From assembly GCA_024398515.1 (NCBI GenBank), contig JAKSIZ010000021.1, positions 1 to 39,119 of the forward strand: a DNA stretch of 39,119 nucleotides, read 5' to 3'. The notes below the pieces were generated by a model that saw nothing but the letters and a program-made list of their open reading frames with translations, ran no database searches and had not been told where the DNA came from. The stretch is from Bacteroidaceae bacterium. Lineage in GTDB: Bacteria; Bacteroidota; Bacteroidia; Bacteroidales; Bacteroidaceae. This document shows, in pieces, positions 8,643-17,541 of this stretch (the first letter of the stretch is position 1; every line of letters begins with the position of its first letter). Made by a program: the position numbers and the translations under genes.

Positions 8643-11600
8643 ATGAAAAAAGTTTTATTTACTTTTATTGCTGCATTATTAACTTGCAGCAGTTTGTGGG
8701 CGGCAGACGAAGTGGCTCCGACCTACATGTTCCCAGAAGGAACCTTCTTCTCTGGCTACAGCAACAAGGGTGGCCTCTTGGCTCCTTATCTCTACATGCC
8801 AGGCGCTGAGACTTATGTCTTCACTACCAATGAAGCAGCTGCATGGCAAGCAGGAACCGTAACCGCTACTGATGTCAATTCTTTTGACGCTAAGTATGTC
8901 TTCGGTTACTCAAGCAACCCGATTCCTACCGTAACCATCGGAGAAACTCCGTATTCTTATGGTTCTGGTTCTACTACTTCAGGCTCAAAGGTAGCACGCG
9001 TTGCTTCTTCATCCTTTAACTTGATGACCAGTGGTATGACGTTTGCCGCAGGCAAAAGTGTAACAATGGTGGCAAAGATTGCAGACGTTACTGACTATTA
9101 CGTTTATATGCCTAACAAGGCAGGACAGGTAATGCGCGTAAAGGGTGTTTCTATTCCTATTACCACCAACAACAAAGGTGATGACAAAACAACCAAGGCT
9201 TTGTTCCCTGACGAGAATGCACACATGTGTGTCCAGTTGTTCAACGCTTCATTTACTCGCAATGCCGATTGGACCACAACAAAAGCTAAAGGCAGCAAAG
9301 AACTGACTCCGAAATATACTGCTACAATTGATAACTTTACCCCAAATTCAGACACTAAGCAATACGTAGGCTCTATCAATATTGAGTTTGAAGACACTGT
9401 TGATATCGTAGGTCCATTCGTGGTTGTTCTCTCTGACTTTGCTGGTATGGGTGCTGAGACACGCCTTTGCTGTGATAATGCTCAGAGCAACACAACACAA
9501 TATCATAAAGGTAGCTCGTTCTATAAGACAACCAGCGGTTATCTTGTATCAGTAGATGCTATGTTCCCTGGCGTACTGAATGCAGGTAAGACAGAATTCC
9601 AGTTTGATGTAAAGGAAGGCAAGGATACTATTGCTTTCTATACTAACACAAAGCCAGAAGACCTGAAGATTCAGGTTCCAGAATGGCTTACATACACAGT
9701 TGCATACCAGTCAGATGATAAGTTCTATACAAACCGTAAGGTCTATCTTTGCCTTGAAGCTGCAGAAAACACAGCTGATTCTGTTCGCAATGGCGAAATC
9801 ATTATCGACAACTATGGCATGAAGTTGAACTACGCAGTTCAGCAAGAAGCAGCAGCTCCTGCACCGGCAGACGAAGTGGCTCCGACCTACATGTTCCCAG
9901 AAGGAACCTTCTTCTCTGGCTACAACAACAAGGGTGGCCTCTTGGGTCCTTATTTCTTTATGCCAGGCGCTGAGACTTATGTCTTCACTACCAATGAAGC
10001 AGGTGCATGGCAAGCAGGAGACGTAACCGCTACTGATGTCAATTCTTTTGACGCCAAGTATGTCTTCGGTTACTCAGGCAACTCAGGCAACCCTATTCCT
10101 ACCGTAACCATTGGGGAAACATCTTATCAGTATGGTTCAGGTTTTTCAACCGAAGGCGCTAAGGTTGCACGCGTAGCATCTCCAAACTTTAACTTGATGA
10201 CCAGTGGTATGACCTTTGCAGCAGGTAAAAGCGCAACAATGGTGCCAAAGATTGCAGGCGTTACTGACTATTACGTTTATATGCCTAACAAGGCAGGACA
10301 GGTAATGCGCGTAAAGGGTGTTTCTATTCCTATTACCACCAACAACAAAGGTGATGACAAAACAACCAAGGCTTTGTTCCCTGACGAGAATGCACACATG
10401 TGTGTCCAGTTGTTCAACGCTTCATTTACTCGCAATGCCGATTGGACCACAACAAAAGCTAAAGGCAGCAAAGAACTGACTCCTAAGTACACCGCTACAA
10501 TTGATAACTTTACCCCAAATTCAGACTCTAAGCAATACGTAGGTTCTATTAATATTAAGTTTAAAGACACTGTTGATATCGTAGGTCCGTTCGTGGTTGT
10601 TCTCTCCGACTTTGAGAGTATGGGTGCTGAGACACGCATTTTCTGTGATAAGGCACAGAGCAACACAACACAATATCATAAAGGTGGTAAGTTCTATCAA
10701 ACAACCAGCGGTTATCTTGTATCAGTAGATGCTATGTTCCCTGGCGTACTGAATACAGGCAAGACAGAATTCCAGTTTGCTGCAAAGGAAGGCAAGGATA
10801 CTATTGCTTTCTATACTAACAAAAAACCAGAAGACCTGAAGATTCAGGTTCCTGAATGGCTTACATACACAGTAGCATATCAGGAAGATAAGTTCAACGT
10901 ATCCAGTCAGGTTTATCTCTGCCTTGAAGCTGCAGAAAACACTGTTGATTCTGGTCGCAATGGCGAAATCATTATCGACAACTATGGCATGAAGTTGAAC
11001 TACGCAGTTCAGCAAGAAGCAGCAGCTCCTGCACCAGATCCTGTTATCACATTCGTTTCACCTGTTGGCGCTGAACGTTCAATAACTGTTGGTCTTAATG
11101 CCGCTGGTACAGTTGGTGTTGACTGGGGTGATGGCGTTATTACTGAACAAACTACTACTCAGGCATACGACGGATGGGACGGTAGCGTATCATTCACTGG
11201 CACTCCTGCTGGCGAAGGCATCGTAAAGATCTATGCTGATGGTCTCATTTACCTCGGAGCTAACGGTAAGTTCAATGAAGACAAGAGCGATATTCCTAAC
11301 GGAATCACTTCAATAGACTTGACAAAGGCTGTTGACTTGGAAGAACTGCTTCTCAATGTTAATAAGCTTGACAACATCGACTTGAGCCAGAACGCAAAGC
11401 TCACTTCTCTGAACATCGCAAACAACATGTTCTCTGATATCGACCTCTCTGCAAACACAGCATTGACTTCGCTTACTGCAAACAACAATAACTTTGAAAC
11501 TATCGACATCAGCAAGAACACTGCATTGGCTACTCTCTATATCAATGCAAACAAGTTCAAGGCTGTTGACTTTACTGCAAACACAGTATTGAAGAGCATT

Positions 11601-13442
11601 TATGCCCAGGAGAACGAAATCGAAAGCGTTGTTATTGGTCCTAACGAGGCAAAGGGGCATACAATGAACTTCAGCAACAACAAGCTGACTTCATTCAGCC
11701 TTGCTGATGCTGCAAACATTTCTACTTCTTACGTCTATCTCCGCAACAACCAGCTTACAGACAACTCTGTTGTATTGCCTACAGCAGTAAAGCGCATGTG
11801 GCTTGATGGTAACAACTTCACTCTCGCTGGTCTCTATGCTTACAAGGCAATGGCTACACAGACATTCACATACGCAACTACGTTTGCAACTGAATTTGCT
11901 CAGGCACCTCTCGCTATAACATCTGAAGAAGGTGTCATCGACCTCTCTGCACAGGCTAAGCTTGGTGAAAGCGCAACAACATTCACATGGATTACTGCTG
12001 CAAACGACACACTCGTTGAGGGCACTGACTATACTGTAGTTGATGGTGTATTCACATTCATGACAAGCAATGATAGCATCCGTTGCTACTTGTCAAATGC
12101 CGAACTTCCTAACTTCACAGCTGCAGTTCCATACGTTACAACATGGACTTCTGTAGAAGCTGTTCTTGTTCCTGTTATCACTATGACTGGTACTGTTGGT
12201 GCAGAACGCACTATCAGCGTAGGTACAAAGACAGTAGGCGATAAGGTTATGCTCGACTGGGGTGATGGCAACGTTATCGAACAGACTATCTCAACTGATA
12301 TGTGGGGCGACCCTGCACCTGCTGAGTTCACTGGTACTCCTGCAGGCGAAGGCGCAATAAAGATTTATGGTGATGCTATCACTTACATCGAGGCAGTTGG
12401 AAGACTTACTGATGGTGACATTCCAAATGCTATCACTTCTATCGACGTTACAAAGGCTACTGCTTTGCAAGAGCTGTATCTCAACATGAACAAGCTTTCA
12501 AGCATTGACCTGAGCCAGAACACAGCACTCAAGACTTTGAACATTGCAAGCAACTTGTTTGAGACTATCGATTTATCTGCTAATGCAGAACTTGCTTCAC
12601 TCACTGCTGATGCAAACAATCTTACAAGCATCAACCTCAGCAAGAACCCTGCAATCACTACTGTTGTTTTGAGCAACAACCAGATTGCAGAACTCGACTT
12701 CAGCAACAACCCATTGCTGAAGACAGCTACTTGTCTTAACAACGTATTGACAAGTGTGAACCTTGGCAAGAACACTGCCAAGAACCATACTTTGCAGTTC
12801 GGTGGCAATAAGTTGGCTTCAATTTCTCTTGAAGGCCTTGAGAACTTCAGCGGCACTTACTTGCGCTTGCGCGACAACATCTTTGCATCTGCTGACTCTA
12901 TCAAGCTCCCTGGCAAAATCAAGCAGCTTTGGGTTGACGGTAATGCACTGAACCTTGTTGAACTCTATGCACTCAAGTCTAAGGCAACTACTCTCACTTA
13001 TGCAACAGCAGGTATGTTCACAAGTGAATTTGCTCAGGTTCCTTTCGCACTTGATGAGACTTATCCTGCTGACGCACCTGTTGACCTTTCTTCACAGGCT
13101 ATGCTTGGCGAGGCAGCTACAACATTCGTATGGAAGAATGCTGCTGGCGACGTTCTCGTTGAAGGCGTTGACTACACGGTTGAAAATGGTGTATTCACAT
13201 TCATCACAGCCAACGACAGCATCCGTTGCTACCTGTCAAATGCCGAACTTGCTAACTTTACAGATGCAGTTCCATACGTTACAACATGGATTTCTGTTCA
13301 GCATGCAACTGGCATCAAGAACGTAAACACTACAGACATGATGAATAGCAATGCTATTTACAACCTGAATGGTGTTCGCGTAAATAAGGATTACAACGGT
13401 ATTATTATCCGCAACGGAAAGAGATTTATCAACAAGAAGTAA
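8643..13442 (+). CDS. Giant secreted A-A-B-B repeat protein with leucine-rich repeats
   Basis: Secreted protein of 1599 residues, signal peptide about 1-20 (SSLWAADE). Module A (about 20-407) and its copy (about 408-797) each start DEVAPTYMFPEGTFFSGY and end in MKLNYAVQQEAAAPAP, with beta-rich sequence between. Two B modules follow (about 799-1175 and 1176-1550). Each starts with a beta segment containing DWGDG, continues with SDS22/internalin-like leucine-rich repeats of the LTSLNIANNMFSDIDLSANT pattern, and ends DSIRCYLSNAEL..F. The C-terminal tail (IYNLNGVRVNKDYNGIIIRN, then GKRFINKK) resembles the short C-terminal tails of secreted Prevotella proteins and may be a type IX secretion or anchoring signal. 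Likely a cell-surface adhesin or substrate-binding protein of the preceding SusC/D locus. Function is inferred from layout, not from a recognised enzyme domain. Confidence 0.8.
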   Translation: MKKVLFTFIAALLTCSSLWAADEVAPTYMFPEGTFFSGYSNKGGLLAPYLYMPGAETYVFTTNEAAAWQAGTVTATDVNSFDAKYVFGYSSNPIPTVTIGETPYSYGSGSTTSGSKVARVASSSFNLMTSGMTFAAGKSVTMVAKIADVTDYYVYMPNKAGQVMRVKGVSIPITTNNKGDDKTTKALFPDENAHMCVQLFNASFTRNADWTTTKAKGSKELTPKYTATIDNFTPNSDTKQYVGSINIEFEDTVDIVGPFVVVLSDFAGMGAETRLCCDNAQSNTTQYHKGSSFYKTTSGYLVSVDAMFPGVLNAGKTEFQFDVKEGKDTIAFYTNTKPEDLKIQVPEWLTYTVAYQSDDKFYTNRKVYLCLEAAENTADSVRNGEIIIDNYGMKLNYAVQQEAAAPAPADEVAPTYMFPEGTFFSGYNNKGGLLGPYFFMPGAETYVFTTNEAGAWQAGDVTATDVNSFDAKYVFGYSGNSGNPIPTVTIGETSYQYGSGFSTEGAKVARVASPNFNLMTSGMTFAAGKSATMVPKIAGVTDYYVYMPNKAGQVMRVKGVSIPITTNNKGDDKTTKALFPDENAHMCVQLFNASFTRNADWTTTKAKGSKELTPKYTATIDNFTPNSDSKQYVGSINIKFKDTVDIVGPFVVVLSDFESMGAETRIFCDKAQSNTTQYHKGGKFYQTTSGYLVSVDAMFPGVLNTGKTEFQFAAKEGKDTIAFYTNKKPEDLKIQVPEWLTYTVAYQEDKFNVSSQVYLCLEAAENTVDSGRNGEIIIDNYGMKLNYAVQQEAAAPAPDPVITFVSPVGAERSITVGLNAAGTVGVDWGDGVITEQTTTQAYDGWDGSVSFTGTPAGEGIVKIYADGLIYLGANGKFNEDKSDIPNGITSIDLTKAVDLEELLLNVNKLDNIDLSQNAKLTSLNIANNMFSDIDLSANTALTSLTANNNNFETIDISKNTALATLYINANKFKAVDFTANTVLKSIYAQENEIESVVIGPNEAKGHTMNFSNNKLTSFSLADAANISTSYVYLRNNQLTDNSVVLPTAVKRMWLDGNNFTLAGLYAYKAMATQTFTYATTFATEFAQAPLAITSEEGVIDLSAQAKLGESATTFTWITAANDTLVEGTDYTVVDGVFTFMTSNDSIRCYLSNAELPNFTAAVPYVTTWTSVEAVLVPVITMTGTVGAERTISVGTKTVGDKVMLDWGDGNVIEQTISTDMWGDPAPAEFTGTPAGEGAIKIYGDAITYIEAVGRLTDGDIPNAITSIDVTKATALQELYLNMNKLSSIDLSQNTALKTLNIASNLFETIDLSANAELASLTADANNLTSINLSKNPAITTVVLSNNQIAELDFSNNPLLKTATCLNNVLTSVNLGKNTAKNHTLQFGGNKLASISLEGLENFSGTYLRLRDNIFASADSIKLPGKIKQLWVDGNALNLVELYALKSKATTLTYATAGMFTSEFAQVPFALDETYPADAPVDLSSQAMLGEAATTFVWKNAAGDVLVEGVDYTVENGVFTFITANDSIRCYLSNAELANFTDAVPYVTTWISVQHATGIKNVNTTDMMNSNAIYNLNGVRVNKDYNGIIIRNGKRFINKK
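8701..11036 (+). repeat. Tandem near-identical 1.17-kb coding repeat (module A)
   Basis: Two direct copies start at 8701 and 9865. The second has 9 extra bases (NSGNP in place of SNP). Within them 9086-9310 and 10259-10483 are identical over 225 bases, while other parts have diverged, including at the protein level (for example YLYMPGAE against YFFMPGAE). This points to recent duplication or gene conversion of the central part. Confidence 0.9.
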
Positions 13443-13483
13443 ATCTCCAATCCCTGTTCTCCCCCAAAGGGAGTGACTTTTGC

Positions 13484-13522
13484 CTTCATGGTAGATTCGT
13501 CTGCCATGAAGGTTTTTCATTT
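13484..13522 (+). terminator. Rho-independent terminator after the surface-protein gene
   Basis: A 13-bp stem (13484-13496 with 13501-13513, one G-T wobble) closes a TTCG tetraloop and is followed by TTTTTCATTTTT. It ends the susC/susD-containing plus-strand unit. Confidence 0.9.
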
Positions 13523-13540
13523 TTACACCTTATTAATAAA

Positions 13541-13556
13541 CGCGCGCACGCGCGTA
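13541..13556. other. Alternating CG palindrome (Z-DNA-prone)
   Basis: Two 7-base arms ACGCGCG and CGCGCGT flank CA, giving 16 bases of purine/pyrimidine alternation inside very AT-rich DNA upstream of the kinase promoter. What it does is unknown. Confidence 0.5.
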
Positions 13557-13739
13557 CAAAGTATCAGTCTTTTAACACATAATAGTTTCACTTTTTACAG
13601 ATTATTTTTGCAAATCAAGCAAATTCTATTTTATAATGTTAGTTAATTATACGAAACTATATTCGCTTTTTTCTGTTAATTTTTAATATATCTGCGAATT
13701 TATGCTTAAAATCATTCTTATTTTTAACATAAAATGCCT

Positions 13740-13747
13740 TACCTTTG
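13740..13747 (+). promoter_or_regulatory. Putative promoter of the two-component operon
   Basis: TACCTTTG fits the -7 consensus TAnnTTTG and lies 21 bases before the kinase ATG. The -33 region is T-rich but has no clear TTTG. Confidence 0.55.
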
Positions 13748-13768
13748 CAGCGAGTTAAAAAATAAGAA

Positions 13769-15310
13769 ATGAAGAAATCGACTATTTGGATCATTAGCAT
13801 CGTCATGGGTATCTCGTTTATAGCCCTGCTGTTCATGCAGCTAAGCTATATCAACTCAATGGTCAAGATGAAGCGTGAGCAGTTCGACGAATCGGTCAAC
13901 CGTTCACTGTATCAGGCATCGAAGAACCTGGAGCTCAACGAGACTATGATGTATCTTGAGAACGACGTGAACGAGGTGAAGAAAAATTCCCTCTTCAAAG
14001 AGTCTGTTTCTACCGATTCAAATGGCATCGTATCACAGGCACGCACGTTCTCAGCCACTGGAAACGACGGAACGACATACTCTTCGTTCACACTAAAGAC
14101 TACGCAGACTAAGGCAAAAGACCTGTCAAAGTTTGGTTGGAACGGCAAGAAAAAGAGCGAAAATGTCTCTACCGACATACAAGACATGGTACGCACACGC
14201 TACGTATATCAAAAAGCATTGCTCGATGAAGTCATCTACAGCATACTCTATACTGCAAGCGACAGACCGCTGAAAGAGCGCATCAACTTCAAGCATCTCG
14301 ACCAAGACTTGCGCAGCGAATTAGCAAACAACGGCATAAAAATACCGTATCACTTCTCTGTAACTACCGCCGACGGGCGAATTGTCTATCGCTGCCCTGA
14401 CTATGTTGAGGACGGAAACGAGAACACTTACACGCAGGTTCTCTTCCGCAACGACCCTCCGTCGAAGATGGGACTTGTCACAATCCACTTCCCTGACATG
14501 AACCAATACATCTTCAGCAGCGTCCGGTTCATGATTCCGTCGTTGATATTCCTGGCTGTTCTGCTGATTACGTTCATCTTCACCATCTATGCCGTGTTCC
14601 GCCAGAAGCGCATCAGCGAGATGAGAAACGACTTCATCAACAACATGACGCACGAACTGAAGACGCCTATAAGCAGCATTTCACTCGCCGCACAGATGAT
14701 TGGCGACAAGGATGTGGTGAAGAACGAGACCATGATGAACCATGTCAGCAAGGTTGTACTCGACGAGAGCAAACGCCTCAGGATGCTCGTAGATAAGGTT
14801 CTGCAAATGTCAATGTTTGATAAGGCAGAGTCTGTACTAAAGAAAACAGAACTCGACATGAACGAGTTGATAGAGAATGTTGTCGAGACGTTCAAGCTGA
14901 AAGTCGATTACTCAGGCGGCGAGATCACGTCACAACTCAATGCAGAGAACGCAATGTCATACGTTGACGAGATGCACCTGACGAATGTCGTGTTCAATCT
15001 CATGGACAATGCCGTGAAGTATAAACGCCACGACGTGCCGTTGAAGCTCGACATTTCAACATGGAACGAAGGCGAAAAACTCTGCATCTCGGTGGCAGAC
15101 AATGGGCTTGGAATAAAGAAGGACAACCTAAAAAAGATATTCGACAAGTTCTATCGCGTTCACACCGGAAACGTACACAACGTGAAAGGTTTCGGTCTCG
15201 GGCTTGCCTACGTCAAGAAGATTGTGCTGGCACATGGCGGAACAATCCGCGCCGAGAGCGAATATGGCAAGGGTACAAAGTTTGTCATCACACTTGCATG
15301 TGCAAAATAA
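13769..15310 (+). CDS. rprX: RprX-like sensor histidine kinase
   Basis: Inner-membrane sensor kinase of 513 residues. Two membrane segments, about 4-27 and 249-277, bracket a periplasmic sensor region of about 220 residues. The cytoplasmic part has the H box MTHELKTPISS with phospho-acceptor His295, the N box FNLMDNAVKYK, the G1 box VADNGLGI, the F box KIFDKFYRV and the G2 box GFGLGLAYVKKI. All are intact, so the kinase should be active. The response regulator gene begins 40 bases downstream, making a two-gene operon. The arrangement and architecture match RprX/RprY of Bacteroides; the symbol is given by resemblance. Nothing ties it specifically to the upstream SusC/D locus, from which a terminator separates it. 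Confidence 0.85.
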   Translation: MKKSTIWIISIVMGISFIALLFMQLSYINSMVKMKREQFDESVNRSLYQASKNLELNETMMYLENDVNEVKKNSLFKESVSTDSNGIVSQARTFSATGNDGTTYSSFTLKTTQTKAKDLSKFGWNGKKKSENVSTDIQDMVRTRYVYQKALLDEVIYSILYTASDRPLKERINFKHLDQDLRSELANNGIKIPYHFSVTTADGRIVYRCPDYVEDGNENTYTQVLFRNDPPSKMGLVTIHFPDMNQYIFSSVRFMIPSLIFLAVLLITFIFTIYAVFRQKRISEMRNDFINNMTHELKTPISSISLAAQMIGDKDVVKNETMMNHVSKVVLDESKRLRMLVDKVLQMSMFDKAESVLKKTELDMNELIENVVETFKLKVDYSGGEITSQLNAENAMSYVDEMHLTNVVFNLMDNAVKYKRHDVPLKLDISTWNEGEKLCISVADNGLGIKKDNLKKIFDKFYRVHTGNVHNVKGFGLGLAYVKKIVLAHGGTIRAESEYGKGTKFVITLACAK

Positions 15311-15350
15311 TTAGATAAATTCAGTATTAACATTATAAAAAGAGACGATT

Positions 15351-16064
15351 ATGAAAAAGGAAATTGAAGAAAAAGTGCAGTTGCTTTTATGCGAAGACGA
15401 CGAGAACCTCGGCATGTTGCTGCGCGAATATTTACAGGCAAAAGGCTACAACGTAACCCTCAGCCCTGACGGAGAAGACGGATACAAGAAGTTCATCGAC
15501 GGCAAATTCGACCTTTGCGTGCTCGACGTGATGATGCCAAAGAAGGATGGTTTCTCACTCGCACAGGACATCCGACTTGTCAATTCCGACGTTCCAATCA
15601 TCTTCCTCACGGCAAAAGCACTGAAGGAAGACATTCTCGAAGGCTTCAAGATTGGTGCCGACGATTACATCACAAAGCCATTCTCAATGGAAGAACTCGT
15701 GCTTCGTATCGAGGCTATCATGCGTCGTGTACGTGGAAAGAAGACTAAGGAGTGCAATGTATATCGCATCGGCAAGTTCACTTTCGACACTCAGAAGCAG
15801 CTTCTCCTGCTTGGCGACAAGCAGACTAAGCTCACTACAAAGGAGAACGAACTGCTTACACTGCTTTGCTGTCACGCAAACGAAATACTCCAGCGCGACT
15901 TTGCATTGAAGGCAATATGGATTGACGACAACTACTTCAACGCTCGTTCTATGGATGTTTACATCACTAAACTCCGCAAGCACCTGCGTGAAGATCCTCA
16001 GATTGAAATCATCAACATCCACGGAAAGGGCTATAAGCTCATCACTCCTGAGATTGAGATTTAG
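15351..16064 (+). CDS. rprY: RprY-like OmpR-family response regulator
   Basis: DNA-binding response regulator of 237 residues. The receiver domain (about 10-125) has the acidic pair in CEDDEN, phospho-acceptor Asp59 in CVLDVMMPKKDG, the Thr of FLTAKA and Lys109 in YITKPFS. A winged-helix effector domain of the OmpR/PhoB type follows (about 140-232), with TKENELLTLLC and the recognition-helix region ending SMDVYITKLRKHL and IHGKGYKL. It is co-transcribed with the kinase 40 bases upstream and should be phosphorylated by it. The regulon cannot be determined from the window. Confidence 0.88.
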   Translation: MKKEIEEKVQLLLCEDDENLGMLLREYLQAKGYNVTLSPDGEDGYKKFIDGKFDLCVLDVMMPKKDGFSLAQDIRLVNSDVPIIFLTAKALKEDILEGFKIGADDYITKPFSMEELVLRIEAIMRRVRGKKTKECNVYRIGKFTFDTQKQLLLLGDKQTKLTTKENELLTLLCCHANEILQRDFALKAIWIDDNYFNARSMDVYITKLRKHLREDPQIEIINIHGKGYKLITPEIEI

Positions 16065-16073
16065 GTTTCATGG

Positions 16074-16110
16074 TTCATCCCCTCTCTGCCCTTCCAGAGG
16101 GGGGGATGAA
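16074..16110. terminator. Hairpin between convergent genes
   Basis: TTCATCCCC...TCTG pairs with CAGA...GGGGATGAA across a short loop, between the convergent ends of the regulator gene and the GH5 gene. There is no clean T tract on either side, so it may terminate weakly or only protect transcript ends. Confidence 0.5.
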
Positions 16111-16140
16111 AGATTTAGAGGATAAATTGTAAATTATCCC

Positions 16141-16196
16141 CACACACACAACCTACAACCAATAACCCACAACCAATAACCTATAACCTACAACTT
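16141..16196. repeat. ACAACC/ATAACCTA low-complexity tract
   Basis: A CA repeat is followed by irregular 6-8 base units of the type ACAACC, ATAACC and CCTACA, running up to the 3' end of the GH5 gene. Tracts of the same words occur at 17497-17541 and inside both copies of the large structured element. Confidence 0.6.
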
Positions 16197-17483
16197 TTGC
16201 AAGTTATCAACTTGCGAAAGTTGATTTAATTTATTTGCAAAGTTCTTTATTATCTTCAATGTCGATTTGTCATCGTCAAACACGGAGTTCAGTCCTTGCT
16301 CTTCCTGTGCAGGATCACCTACATAATCATCCCAGCGTTGCCAAATGACATGTTTCACCTTTGCCTTGCCTCCCCATCCCCAGAAGTTGCAACCTGCAAT
16401 TTTGCCAGAATCATAGATGACGGAGAACACATATTTATAATATGCATCACGCCCTGTGGTCGGACTTCCTGGCTTGAACGACATATTATCGCGTGGATAT
16501 CCAAATTCTTCGAGCACTACAGGACGCCCGAAAGGTTGCATACGCTCGTATGCCTCGTCAATATAACGCATTGTCAGTTCATTTACAGAATCTGGTTTTT
16601 CTTTTATCCAACTCCAGTTGTATGGCCATATATGAATACATGCATAGTCAATACACGGCAAGGAATGAATGGTTGTAAAAAGATTGATATCCTGTTCACA
16701 TCCGTGCTTGCCCTCAGAACCCGTCGTGACAAGATGGTTTGGATCCAGTTGTTTAATCAATTTCGATTGGCGGTCGATGAATGCAACAAGCCGTGCCTTA
16801 TGCACAGAATCATCAACAAAGCATCGTGGTTCGTTGGCTATCTCCCATGCCATCAGTGCCGGAGAATCCTTATACAGTTGTCTTGTTACCGTATTGCGTC
16901 TTGTTACGATATTCTTTACATGATTGGTCGATAGTTCTATAGCCTTGTCGTTCATCACGAAGTCGCCTACATATTCCATATATTGAGGCCATCCGTCAAC
17001 ACTTGGGATGGGGCATCGCTTGCCTGTAGCCCACTCAAGATAGGTTCCATATCCCCCACTCCACTCCCAAGCATTATTGAAATAAAGGATTGCCTTCATG
17101 TTTCGCTTTTCAAATTCTGCCATAAGATAGTCCAAACCTTGCAGGATTGTGTCATTATATTCTCCTGGAGCTGTCTGCAACACTGGTTCAATATGACTTG
17201 CAAGCCCTTCCTTGCCATCGCCTCCTACCAGCACCCTTACATTCTCAACTCCGTTATCTTGCATGAGGTCTAATTCTTTTTTCAAGCGTTTCCTGTCTCC
17301 TCCACGCCCCTCACTGGCAAGAATGGCACCATACCAGAAGTTTGTTCCTACATACCGGTATTCTTTGTCGCCGAGAAAGAACTTGCCGTTCTTTACTGTG
17401 ACAAACTGGGCAGACGCACTATCTCCCATCAGAATAGCGACAAACGCGAGTAGAATCCATAAGCTATGTTTTAGTCTGTTCAT
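16188..17483 (-). CDS. Secreted GH5 beta-mannanase (GH5_7-like)
   Basis: Predicted mannan endo-1,4-beta-mannosidase of 431 residues. Signal peptide about 1-25 (SASAQ) with no lipobox, so periplasmic or secreted. The GH5 TIM barrel follows directly (FFLGDKEYRYVGTNFWYGA). The acid/base glutamate is Glu218 in AWEIANEPR and the nucleophile is Glu326 in VVLEEFGYPRD; both are present. The pattern, including NAWEWSGGYGTYLEWA, fits subfamily GH5_7 best; other GH5 beta-mannan or glucan specificities are less likely. It lies 45 bases downstream of an SDR epimerase gene on the same strand and is probably co-transcribed with it. No other mannan-degrading gene is visible in the window. Confidence 0.85.
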   Translation of the reverse strand: MNRLKHSLWILLAFVAILMGDSASAQFVTVKNGKFFLGDKEYRYVGTNFWYGAILASEGRGGDRKRLKKELDLMQDNGVENVRVLVGGDGKEGLASHIEPVLQTAPGEYNDTILQGLDYLMAEFEKRNMKAILYFNNAWEWSGGYGTYLEWATGKRCPIPSVDGWPQYMEYVGDFVMNDKAIELSTNHVKNIVTRRNTVTRQLYKDSPALMAWEIANEPRCFVDDSVHKARLVAFIDRQSKLIKQLDPNHLVTTGSEGKHGCEQDINLFTTIHSLPCIDYACIHIWPYNWSWIKEKPDSVNELTMRYIDEAYERMQPFGRPVVLEEFGYPRDNMSFKPGSPTTGRDAYYKYVFSVIYDSGKIAGCNFWGWGGKAKVKHVIWQRWDDYVGDPAQEEQGLNSVFDDDKSTLKIIKNFANKLNQLSQVDNLQKL

Positions 17484-17496
17484 ACAATTATTCTTT

Positions 17497-17541
17497 TTGC
17501 AACCTCAAAACCTCATGACCTCAAAACCTTAAAACCTCATC
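17497..17541. repeat. AAACCTCA-type low-complexity tract
   Basis: Units such as CAAAACCTCA and CATGACCTCA repeat between the GH5 start and the SDR gene and run into the last codons of the SDR gene, whose stop codon lies inside the tract (17529-17531). Confidence 0.6.

Larger units (their letters stand above)
13443..13768. other. Intergenic region between the surface-protein locus and the kinase
   Basis: This 326-base AT-rich gap holds a strong terminator at 13484-13522, an alternating CG palindrome at 13541-13556 and the kinase promoter at 13740-13747. I see no coding sequence in it. Confidence 0.7.

Noticed and set aside
9009-10397. Two antisense frames giving nearly the same small protein at 9009-9224 and 10146-10397
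   Set aside because: They are shadows of the duplicated module A; their identity only reflects the 225-base identical block.
8643-13442. Assembly artefact as the cause of the duplicated module A
   Set aside because: The copies differ at many silent and coding positions and by a 9-base insertion, so they are real repeats; only the 225-base block could hide a collapse.
13769-16064. Two-component system as a dedicated regulator of the SusC/D locus
   Set aside because: A strong terminator separates them, and the kinase/regulator pair looks like the general RprX/RprY system rather than a hybrid or locus-specific sensor.
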